Shown piece by piece: positions 1-5,862 of a stretch of 8,369 nt of DNA. This DNA comes from Betaproteobacteria bacterium. Its GTDB lineage: Bacteria; Pseudomonadota; Gammaproteobacteria; Burkholderiales; Burkholderiaceae_C. Both the position numbers and the translations under genes were made by a program. Location: the NCBI GenBank assembly GCA_009923345.1, contig RFTR01000086.1:1-8369 (forward strand), in the 5' to 3' direction. The notes under the pieces were generated by a model. The model worked only from the letters and a program-made list of their open reading frames with translations, did not search any database and was not told the DNA's origin. Position 1 is the first letter of the stretch. Each line of letters starts with the position of its first letter.

Positions 1-989
1 GCAGTCGCGTAGTCGGCCAAATAAACAGGCGCTGTGCGCGCAAAGCCTGCATCGACGTGTGCGAGTGGGTGGTGGAATTCGATCAGATCGAGTTGCTTGC
101 CAAGCGTTGTGGCGATAACTTTGCCGCTGAGCTGCCAGCGTTCTAAGCATTTCTCCACCAAACTCTCAGCACACATATACAAGCCGCGTTCGGTGTCTAC
201 CAATGCGTATGTCAGTTCAGGGTTGAGGTTGAGTGCTTGATTCGCTGGGATGGTCCACGCAGTGGTGGTCCAGATGACTGCAAAGGCTTCTTTGCTTAGC
301 TTCGGTAAGCCAAAAGCGGCGGCTAGTTTTTCAGGTTGGGCGCATAGAAAGGCAACGTCTAAGGTGTCGCTCTTTTTGTCTGCGTATTCAATTTCGAATT
401 CGGCCAAGGACGAACTGCAATCAAAGCACCAGTAGACAGGCTTTAAACCACGGTACACAAAGCCACGCTCGATCACCCGTTTGAAGGCCCGAATTTCACC
501 GGCTTCGTTACCGTAATCCATGGTGCGGTAAGGGCGCTCCCAGTCGCCTAAAACGCCTAGGCGTTTGAAGTCTTCGCGCTGTTGGTCGATTTGCTCGGTG
601 GCGAACGCGCGGCTTTTGGCCTGCATGTCGTCTCGGCTGAGTTTGCGGCCATGGAGTTTTTCGATGGCGTTTTCGATTGGCAAACCATGGCAGTCCCAAC
701 CGGGGATGTATTGCGCGTCAAAGCCAGCCAATTGGCGGGATTTGACAATCATGTCTTTCAATACTTTATTGAGCGCATGGCCAATGTGCAGTTTGCCGTT
801 CGCATAAGGCGGACCATCATGCAAGACAAATAAGGGTTGGCCGTGTCTAGCCACCCTAAGCTTTTTGTACAAGCCGTTTTCAGTCCAACTTTGGGCCCAA
901 GCGGGTTCACGTTTGGGTAAATCGCCACGCATCGGAAATGGCGTGTCGGGCATATTGAGGGTGGCGCGGTAATTGTTTTTTTCGGTCAT
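1..989 (-). CDS. ileS: Isoleucyl-tRNA synthetase, N-terminal part (runs off left edge)
   Basis: This cytoplasmic class I aminoacyl-tRNA synthetase charges tRNA-Ile with isoleucine. Translating the minus strand from the ATG at 989 gives 329 residues before the window ends, about a third of the usual 930-950. Visible marks are the ATP-binding HIGH motif at residues 68-71 (in GKLHIGHALNK), GWDCHGLPIE at 97-106, the zinc-like CFDC segment near 188-191, and the start of the CP1 editing domain with IWTTTAWTIPAN at about 239-250, which is the usual WTTTxWTxPAN box. The KMSKS loop would lie outside the window. The start is preferred because the protein begins with the family-typical MTEKNNYRATLNMPDTPFPMR and only 4 bases separate it from the ribF stop; the Shine-Dalgarno sequence is weak, which suggests translational coupling to ribF. 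Identity is essentially certain. Confidence 0.97.
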   Translation of the reverse strand, partial: MTEKNNYRATLNMPDTPFPMRGDLPKREPAWAQSWTENGLYKKLRVARHGQPLFVLHDGPPYANGKLHIGHALNKVLKDMIVKSRQLAGFDAQYIPGWDCHGLPIENAIEKLHGRKLSRDDMQAKSRAFATEQIDQQREDFKRLGVLGDWERPYRTMDYGNEAGEIRAFKRVIERGFVYRGLKPVYWCFDCSSSLAEFEIEYADKKSDTLDVAFLCAQPEKLAAAFGLPKLSKEAFAVIWTTTAWTIPANQALNLNPELTYALVDTERGLYMCAESLVEKCLERWQLSGKVIATTLGKQLDLIEFHHPLAHVDAGFARTAPVYLADYAT

Positions 990-993
990 GGTC

Positions 994-1920
994 TTAGGTG
1001 TTTGCTGCGAACCAGGTACGTGCGTCTTCGCAGTCTTTGTGTATGCCTTGTTTCAAGGCGTCCATACCGTCGTAGGCCAACTCGTCGTGCAATTTATGCA
1101 ACAGTTCAACATCTAGGCAATGGGTTTCCAGCAAGACGCGCCCGCCGTTGACATCGGCGGAGTCTAGCGAAGGACGAATACCTAAATTGGCAACGCCTTG
1201 CAACGGTGTTTCATGCAATCCATGCACACGCACCACAAAAATACCGCTCGCCGCTGGCTTCCAATGCGCAAAGCGCAGATTCAGGGTGGGGCATTGCAAT
1301 TCACGCCCCAATTTGCGACCGTGCACTACGTGGCCGGAGATGGCGTAAGGACGCCCCAGAAGTTGGGCTACTTCTTCCATGGCGCCCCTCGCTAAAGCTT
1401 CACGCACGGCCGAGCTAGAGACGCGCAAGCCACGCACTTCATAACTATTCATACGGGCTACATCAAAGCCTAATTGCGCGCCAGCTGCATCGAGCATGGC
1501 GTAGTCACCGAGGCGTTTGGCGCCAAAGCGAAAGTCGTCTCCGACGAGAACATATTTGACGCCTAGGCCTTGGACTAAAACGTTGTTTATGAAGTCATCT
1601 GGCGACTGCGCTGCAAATTTTTCGTTGAACGGCAAAACAATGCACTGTTGAACGCCACATGCTGCTAGCTCGTTGAGTTTGTCGCGCAACGTAGCAATGC
1701 GGGCAGGGGCCAGATCGGGTTGTTTGTATAAGCTGGCGAAGTAATCGCGCGGATGAGGCTCAAACGTCATCACGCAACTGGCAACACCTCGGTGGCGCGC
1801 TTCGTTTTGAAGCAAGGCAAGCATTGCTTGATGCCCGCGATGCACCCCATCAAAGTTGCCAATCGTTAAGGCACATACTTTGGCTTGTGCGAGATGGTGA
1901 AAGCCTCTGAAAATTTGCAT
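994..1920 (-). CDS. ribF: Bifunctional riboflavin kinase / FAD synthetase, with a shortened kinase domain
   Basis: RibF phosphorylates riboflavin to FMN and then adenylates FMN to FAD. The product is 308 residues. The N-terminal nucleotidyltransferase half shows GNFDGVHRGH (21-30), VGDDFRFG (126-133) and the SSSAVREAL segment (168-176). The C-terminal riboflavin kinase half starts near residue 188 (GRPYAISGHVVHGRKLG) and has the PTLN version of the PTxN box (211-214), GVANLGIRPS (242-251) and the ETH segment whose Glu265 corresponds to the kinase catalytic glutamate. Oddity: Asp270 is followed directly by VELLHKLHDE, whereas family members normally have roughly ten or more residues here, including a (D/G)xYG segment. 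The reading frame is intact, so this would be a clean in-frame loss. The gene heads a probable ribF-ileS transcript. The start ATG at 1920 has only an AT-rich leader and no clear Shine-Dalgarno sequence. Confidence 0.95.
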   Translation of the reverse strand: MQIFRGFHHLAQAKVCALTIGNFDGVHRGHQAMLALLQNEARHRGVASCVMTFEPHPRDYFASLYKQPDLAPARIATLRDKLNELAACGVQQCIVLPFNEKFAAQSPDDFINNVLVQGLGVKYVLVGDDFRFGAKRLGDYAMLDAAGAQLGFDVARMNSYEVRGLRVSSSAVREALARGAMEEVAQLLGRPYAISGHVVHGRKLGRELQCPTLNLRFAHWKPAASGIFVVRVHGLHETPLQGVANLGIRPSLDSADVNGGRVLLETHCLDVELLHKLHDELAYDGMDALKQGIHKDCEDARTWFAANT

Positions 1921-1937
1921 GTTTAATTTAGTTTGTG

Positions 1938-1951
1938 ACTTTTATAAAAGT
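1938..1951. promoter_or_regulatory. AT-rich 14-bp palindrome in the ribF/HNH divergent spacer
   Basis: ACTTTTATAAAAGT is a perfect palindrome, and it extends imperfectly to GTGAC on the left (1935-1939) and GTCAC on the right (1952-1956). It lies 18 bases upstream of the ribF start on the minus strand and about 80 bases upstream of the HNH gene on the plus strand. It also contains TATAAA-like hexamers on both strands, so it could be a -10 region, an operator, or both. I could not match a good -35 element to either direction. The function is inference. Confidence 0.35.
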
Positions 1952-2019
1952 GTCACTCATTAAGGTTATATTGTCGTTGATAGACGTGCATTCCCTAATC
2001 GGTTCATTAAGTTTTGGAT

Positions 2020-2033
2020 GGAGGTGTGTTTTG
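2020..2033 (+). promoter_or_regulatory. Ribosome binding site and TTG start of the HNH gene
   Basis: GGAGG at 2020-2024 is a near-consensus Shine-Dalgarno sequence, followed after 6 bases by TTG at 2031. The open frame extends upstream to a GTG at 1935, but that stretch (MTFIKVSLIKVILSL) covers the AT-rich spacer, lacks a ribosome binding site and reads as non-coding. The site therefore decides in favour of the TTG start. Confidence 0.6.
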
Positions 2034-2588
2034 AAGGTCTTGAAACTGTCAGCGCAAGGACTCCCACAGTCCTGGATTTCGCTTGAACAAGCGGTGATCC
2101 ACTACGCAGCCGGCGATGTGCGCTGGGAATCTGGCGGCGAGGTAGCAGTTTTCCATGGCGGTACCAACGCCATCACAGGCCAGCAGTCGATCATCACGGT
2201 CAACAGCATCATCGGCACCAAGGGCGTGCCCAAAATCAATCCCTTTGATCTGCGTTCGGGCTTGACCAACACCAAGTTATTTATCCGGGATCGCAATATT
2301 TGCGCCTATTGCGGCAACCATTTCCATGAGACTGAGTTGACGCGCGAGCACATCACACCGTTTGGTCAAAACGGTAAGGACCATTGGATGAATGTGGTGA
2401 CGGCTTGTAAGTCATGTAACCACCGCAAAGGCAACCGTACGCCGGAGCAGGCCAAGATGCCTTTGCTCTATACCCCTTATGTGCCTAGTTTGTGGGAAGA
2501 CTTTATTTTGCGTAATCGGCGGATTTTGGCGGACCAGATGGAGTTTTTGTTGGCGCATGTGCCTAAGAGTTCTCGTTTGGTAGCTTGA
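2031..2588 (+). CDS. HNH endonuclease-fold protein (McrA-type zinc HNH)
   Basis: The product is 185 residues from the TTG at 2031. The centre is a zinc-supported HNH (beta-beta-alpha metal) domain: CAYC at 91-94, the EHI histidine at 107 in LTREHITPFGQNGKDHW, the conserved Asn at 121, and CKSCNHRKGNRTPEQA from 126 with a second Cys pair (126, 129) plus Asn130 and His131. Such domains cut or nick DNA using one metal ion. The N-terminal 80 residues (SWISLEQAVIHYAAGDVRW and on) have no recognised domain. The C-terminal PSLWEDFILRNRRILADQMEFLLAHVPKSSR looks helical. No methyltransferase, immunity or phage gene is beside it, and codon use matches its neighbours, so it looks like a resident housekeeping-type HNH protein, probably conserved in this spot in relatives, and not a restriction enzyme. 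Its cellular role is unknown to me. Confidence 0.85.
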   Translation: MKVLKLSAQGLPQSWISLEQAVIHYAAGDVRWESGGEVAVFHGGTNAITGQQSIITVNSIIGTKGVPKINPFDLRSGLTNTKLFIRDRNICAYCGNHFHETELTREHITPFGQNGKDHWMNVVTACKSCNHRKGNRTPEQAKMPLLYTPYVPSLWEDFILRNRRILADQMEFLLAHVPKSSRLVA

Positions 2589-2622
2589 TACTTATTTGTT
2601 TCTTGGCTTTTGGATTCGCTCC

Positions 2623-2692
2623 GGCGAGGCAGCTGACTGCGGCTTCCTCATGGGGCACCGATAAATCGTCAGCCGCAGCCAGCTGCCTCGCC
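2623..2692. repeat. Long inverted repeat between convergent genes; possible two-way terminator or REP-like element
   Basis: The left arm at 2623-2644 begins GGCGAGGCAGCTG and the right arm at 2671-2692 ends CAGCTGCCTCGCC. The 22-base arms pair at 21 of 22 positions; the odd one is an A opposite C (left ACTGCGG against right CCGCAGC) in the + transcript and a G-T type pair on the other strand. The loop is 26 bases. It fills the 129-base gap between the HNH stop (2588) and the purN stop (2718), both genes pointing toward it, which suits a bidirectional terminator. A T-run (TTTTT) follows about 23 bases after the right arm, not directly, so it is not a textbook intrinsic terminator. The 8-base TGGCTTTT occurs on each side (2604-2611 and 2711-2718). 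Confidence 0.65.
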
Positions 2693-2717
2693 TACGGGGT
2701 TTAGGTTCTCTGGCTTT

Positions 2718-3308
2718 TTAATTGCCTAAAAGTTTTGCAATAGTGGCTGGGTATATCAAATGCTCTTGCGTGAGCACTCTTGCGGCCAAACTTTCTGGCG
2801 TGTCGTCTTCCATTACTGGCACTACCGCTTGCGCCAATATGGGTCCGTGGTCTAACTCGGCGCTTACCAGATGAACTGTCGCTCCGGCAAATTGACAGCC
2901 GGCTTCTATCGCACGTTGGTGGGTGCGTAGGCCTGGAAATGCGGGTAGTAGGGAGGGGTGGATATTGATCAATCGCCCTTGGTAATGGGCCACGAACATC
3001 GGTGTCAAGATGCGCATGAAGCCAGCCAGTACAACCAAGGCTGGGGCGTATTGGTCTATTTCTTTTATTAGTGCCGTGTCAAAGGCTTCTCTTGGATTGG
3101 TGTCAATGGCGAAAGTGGTGTGATCGACCACTTGGCTTGTTACGCCGTGATGTTGGGCGAGGCCTAAACCCTTGGCAGATGGTCTGTTGCTTATGACGGC
3201 TGCGACTCTCGCTTGCAAGTTTTTTTCCCAATTTTGGACTTTGGCAGCGCGGATGATGGCTTCCATGTTGGAGCCTTCGCCAGAGATGAGGATCACGATG
3301 TTTTTCAT
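2718..3308 (-). CDS. purN: Phosphoribosylglycinamide formyltransferase (GAR transformylase 1)
   Basis: PurN transfers a formyl group from 10-formyltetrahydrofolate to GAR, the third step of de novo purine synthesis, in the cytoplasm. From the ATG at 3308 it is 196 residues, the usual size (about 190-220). The phosphate-binding loop is ISGEGSNMEAII (8-19), and the catalytic residues fit the family: Asn115 and His117 in INIHPSLLPAFPG, and Asp153 in AELDHGP. RTHQRAIEAG (128-137) and GATVHLV (142-148) are also typical. The open frame continues 47 codons further upstream, but that stretch (MVRCCNQLFF) is not family-like and crosses the divergent spacer, so I chose the ATG before KNIVILISG. A GATAAT hexamer on the minus strand at 3323-3318 is too close to the start to be a normal -10. 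The gene stands alone, divergent from the dehydrogenase genes. Confidence 0.95.
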   Translation of the reverse strand: MKNIVILISGEGSNMEAIIRAAKVQNWEKNLQARVAAVISNRPSAKGLGLAQHHGVTSQVVDHTTFAIDTNPREAFDTALIKEIDQYAPALVVLAGFMRILTPMFVAHYQGRLINIHPSLLPAFPGLRTHQRAIEAGCQFAGATVHLVSAELDHGPILAQAVVPVMEDDTPESLAARVLTQEHLIYPATIAKLLGN

Positions 3309-3367
3309 GCGGGTTGGATTATCGATCGGGGTTTGCCCGCGTTTGCAGGTCTTGGGGCGGGAAAAAG

Positions 3368-3381
3368 AGCACGGTCGTGCT
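3368..3381. promoter_or_regulatory. Candidate operator: perfect dyad AGCACG-GT-CGTGCT
   Basis: AGCACGGTCGTGCT is a perfect inverted repeat of two 6-base arms separated by GT. It lies in the purN/acyl-CoA dehydrogenase spacer, 117 bases before the dehydrogenase start, and overlaps the place where the -35 of the candidate plus-strand promoter would fall. Size and symmetry suit a dimeric repressor. TetR-family repressors are known to control fatty-acid and acyl-CoA catabolism in beta- and gammaproteobacteria, so repression relieved by an acyl-CoA is a reasonable inference. No regulator gene is in the window. Confidence 0.5.
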
Positions 3382-3400
3382 AAAAACGTCCAATTGCTTG

Positions 3401-3406
3401 GATAAT
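3401..3406 (+). promoter_or_regulatory. Candidate -10 element for the acyl-CoA dehydrogenase operon
   Basis: GATAAT is a five-of-six match to the sigma-70 -10 consensus. The matching -35 window (about 3377-3383, TGCTAA or GTGCTA) is poor and lies within the right arm of the dyad, as in promoters that are blocked by a repressor. Transcription would start near 3413 and give a leader of about 85 bases rich in A and C, ending in AAGGA (3485-3489), 9 bases before the ATG at 3499. Confidence 0.35.
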
Positions 3407-3498
3407 GCGCCGGCTCAGTGAAGAAAAGCTGGTTACAGCAGCGAACCAAAACAACAAGTCAAACAACTACCCAACAAAGCTCATAAGGAATTCCCCAC

Positions 3499-4719
3499 AT
3501 GGATTTGGCCTTTACCCCCGAAGAAGAGGCGTTTCGCCAAGAAGTGCGTGCTTGGGTGCACGCGAATTTGCCTAAAGAACTCTCGTACAAGGTGCATAAC
3601 GCCCTGCGATTGACGCGTGAGGATATGCAGCAGTGGGCGCGCATTTTGGGCAAGAAAAATTGGCTGGGCTACGGTTGGCCCACGCAATTTGGTGGGCCTG
3701 GTTGGACCGCCGTGCAAAAGCATTTATTCGAAGAAGAATGCGCTTTGGCGGGCGCGCCGCGTGTCGTGCCTTTTGGCCCTGTGATGGTGGCGCCTGTGAT
3801 CATGGCCTTTGGTACGCCTGAGCAGCAGCAGCGCTTTTTACCCGGTATCGCCAGTGGCGAAGTGTGGTGGAGCCAAGGTTATAGCGAGCCTGGTTCTGGG
3901 TCAGACCTCGCGTCGGTCAAAACCCGCGCAGAACGCGTGGGCGACCACTATGTGGTGAATGGCCAAAAAACGTGGACCACTTTGGGCCAATATGGCGAGT
4001 GGATTTTCTGCTTGGTGCGCACCAGCAATGAAGGCAAACCGCAAACAGGCATATCCTTTTTGCTGATTGATATGAAGTCACCCGGCGTCACAGTCCGCCC
4101 GATCAAACTGCTCGACGGTGAGTGCGAGGTCAATGAGGTGTGGTTTGACAACGTCAAAGTGCCTGCTGAAAACCTGATTGGCGAAGAGAACAAAGGCTGG
4201 ACCTACGCCAAACATTTGCTGGCGCACGAGCGCACCAATATTGCCGACGTCAACCGCGCCAAGCGTGAGTTGGAGCGCTTGAAGCGTGTCGCCAAAGCCG
4301 AGGGTGTCTACGACCCCGCAACAGGTGGCGCAGAAGCACTGCGTTTCCGCGATGAAATCGCCAAGCTCGAAGTCGACGTGGTCGCCTTGGAGATGCTGGT
4401 CTTGCGCGTCTTGTCTGCCGAAAAATCGGGCAAACAGACTTTAGACATTGCTGGCTTGCTCAAAATCCGCGGCAGCGAAATTCAACAGCGCTATAGCGAA
4501 CTCATGATGCTGGCTGCAGGCCCCGCCAGCTTGCCTTTTATCGAAGAAGCCATGCAAGCCGGATGGCAAGGCGATGTCGCGCTCAACAGTTTGTGGCTGG
4601 GCGGCGCCCAACACAACGCGCCTTTGGCGTCTACCTACTTCAATATGCGTAAAACCACGATTTACGGTGGTTCTAACGAAGTGCAACGCAATATCGTTGC
4701 GCAAACCGTACTGGGATAA
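3499..4719 (+). CDS. Acyl-CoA dehydrogenase, large subunit (PimC-like) of a two-subunit enzyme
   Basis: This FAD-dependent dehydrogenase of 406 residues would introduce a trans-2 double bond into an acyl-CoA thioester. Visible marks are the N-terminal helical domain (MDLAFTPEEEAFRQEVRAW), QGYSEPGSGSDLASVKTRA (126-144) in the FAD-binding middle domain, NGQKTWTTLGQYGEWIF (154-170), and the C-terminal IYGGSNEVQRNIVAQTVLG (388-406). The usual base of medium-chain types, Glu in a YEG motif, is Gly here (YGG). Glu244 in LLAHERTNIADV lies where isovaleryl-CoA dehydrogenase and the heteromeric mycobacterial enzymes place their base, so this subunit is probably the catalytic one. The sequence resembles proteins annotated as pimeloyl-CoA dehydrogenase large subunit in Burkholderiales; the true substrate is unknown. 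Residues 271-280 (YDPATGGAEA) look like a small insert. AAGGA 9 bases upstream supports the start. It is 3 bases from its partner gene. Confidence 0.9.
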   Translation: MDLAFTPEEEAFRQEVRAWVHANLPKELSYKVHNALRLTREDMQQWARILGKKNWLGYGWPTQFGGPGWTAVQKHLFEEECALAGAPRVVPFGPVMVAPVIMAFGTPEQQQRFLPGIASGEVWWSQGYSEPGSGSDLASVKTRAERVGDHYVVNGQKTWTTLGQYGEWIFCLVRTSNEGKPQTGISFLLIDMKSPGVTVRPIKLLDGECEVNEVWFDNVKVPAENLIGEENKGWTYAKHLLAHERTNIADVNRAKRELERLKRVAKAEGVYDPATGGAEALRFRDEIAKLEVDVVALEMLVLRVLSAEKSGKQTLDIAGLLKIRGSEIQQRYSELMMLAAGPASLPFIEEAMQAGWQGDVALNSLWLGGAQHNAPLASTYFNMRKTTIYGGSNEVQRNIVAQTVLG

Positions 4720-4722
4720 ATC

Positions 4723-5838
4723 ATGGACTTCAATTTTTCTGACGAACAAGAACAACTGCGCGACGCAGTTCGCAAATGGGTTGACAAAGGCTACGACTTT
4801 GAGCGCCGTAAACAGATCGTGGCCGAGGGTGGTTTCTCCCGCGCCGCTTTTAACGAACTGGCCGAACTCGGCTTGGGTGGTTTGTACATTCCTGAAGACC
4901 TAGGCGGATTGGGCATGGGCCCCGTCGAAGGCATGGTGGTGATGGAAGAGTTGGGACGCGGCATCGTGCTCGAGCCCTTGGCGCATACCTTGATTGCTGG
5001 CGCGGTGCTGTCGCACTATGCGCCATCTGCTTTGCAAACCGAATGGTGTGCCAAGGTTGCAGGTGGCGAGGCCTTGGTGGTGCTGGCGCACCAAGAACGC
5101 AAAGCGCGTTACAACCCCAAGTTCTGTGAGACACAAGCCAAAGCCGCAGGCGATGTTTGGACGATTACCGGTGCCAAGAGCGTGGTGGCTGCTGGTGACC
5201 ATGCAGACGCTTGGTTGGTACCTGCTGTGGCTAATGGTTCTATTGCCTTGTTCCTAGTGGCTAAAGGCGCAAGCGGCGTGACGACACGTGGTTATGTCAC
5301 CCAAGATGGCAGCCGTGCGGCGGAGTTGGTTCTGAACAACGCCCCTGCAGCGTTGGTAACCCTCAAGGGACAAGAGGCAGTGGCGCATGCCGTGGACATC
5401 GGTATTGCTGCCCTGTGCGCCGAAGCTGTCGGCGTGATGGACAAAACCTTGGCCATCACCGTTGAGTACATGAATACGCGCAAACAGTTTGGTGTCGCGA
5501 TTGCCACTTTCCAAGCCCTGCGCCACCGCGTGTCGGACATGAAGATGCAACTCGAGTTGGGTCGCTCGATGAGTTACTACGCCACGTTGAGACTCAACGA
5601 CAGTCCCTCCGAACGCAGCCGCGCCATGAGCCGCGCCAAATACCAAATCGGTCGTTCCATGCGCCATGTCGGGCAAGAAGCAGTGCAGTTGCATGGGGGG
5701 ATTGGCGTGACGGACGAGTACATCGTCAGCCACTATTTCAAGAAGCTGACGCAGCTTGAGATGACTTTTGGCGACAGCCTCCACCATTTGGGTGAGGTGT
5801 CTGCGCAGATGCAAGACACGGCGGGCGTTTTTGCTTAA
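4723..5838 (+). CDS. Acyl-CoA dehydrogenase, small subunit (PimD-like) of a two-subunit enzyme
   Basis: The 371-residue product has the acyl-CoA dehydrogenase fold: N-terminal helices (MDFNFSDEQEQLRDAVRKW), the LGLGGLYIPEDLGGLGMG segment (49-66), a divergent middle domain, YMNTRKQFGVAIATFQALRH (249-268) with the conserved RKQFG, and QLHGGIGVTDEY (322-333), which in the family contacts the FAD of the neighbouring subunit. The middle domain lacks the (S/T)EPxxGSD flavin loop seen in its partner (LAHQERKARYNP instead), and the C-terminal YEG position reads FGD. I see no obvious catalytic glutamate, so this is probably the structural or flavin-sharing subunit of a heterotetramer with the upstream gene. 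That pattern is known for PimC/PimD and the mycobacterial FadE pairs; the pairing here is inferred from adjacency. Its start is 3 bases after the partner's stop, with a weak ribosome binding site, so coupling is likely. Confidence 0.88.
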   Translation: MDFNFSDEQEQLRDAVRKWVDKGYDFERRKQIVAEGGFSRAAFNELAELGLGGLYIPEDLGGLGMGPVEGMVVMEELGRGIVLEPLAHTLIAGAVLSHYAPSALQTEWCAKVAGGEALVVLAHQERKARYNPKFCETQAKAAGDVWTITGAKSVVAAGDHADAWLVPAVANGSIALFLVAKGASGVTTRGYVTQDGSRAAELVLNNAPAALVTLKGQEAVAHAVDIGIAALCAEAVGVMDKTLAITVEYMNTRKQFGVAIATFQALRHRVSDMKMQLELGRSMSYYATLRLNDSPSERSRAMSRAKYQIGRSMRHVGQEAVQLHGGIGVTDEYIVSHYFKKLTQLEMTFGDSLHHLGEVSAQMQDTAGVFA

Positions 5839-5862
5839 AGCTTGGGGTGGGACAATGCAAGC

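Noticed and set aside
1935..2030. GTG start at 1935 for the HNH gene
   Set aside because: No Shine-Dalgarno sequence, AT-rich spacer-like composition, and the palindrome lies inside it; the TTG at 2031 has GGAGG at ideal distance.
1921..2030. FMN riboswitch before ribF
   Set aside because: The leader between the palindrome and the ribF start is only about 18 bases and shows none of the conserved stems of the FMN element.
2612..2710. Integron attC site
   Set aside because: The inverted repeat lacks the GTTRRRY and RYYYAAC core boxes at its ends, and there is no integrase or gene cassette context.
3318..3323. GATAAT on the minus strand as the purN promoter
   Set aside because: It lies only about 10 bases before the purN ATG and has no -35; it would need a leaderless transcript, for which there is no support.
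3309..3449. N-terminal extension of purN by 47 codons
   Set aside because: The residues are not PurN-like and the stretch contains the candidate operator and promoter of the divergent operon; ATG at 3308 gives the normal family start.
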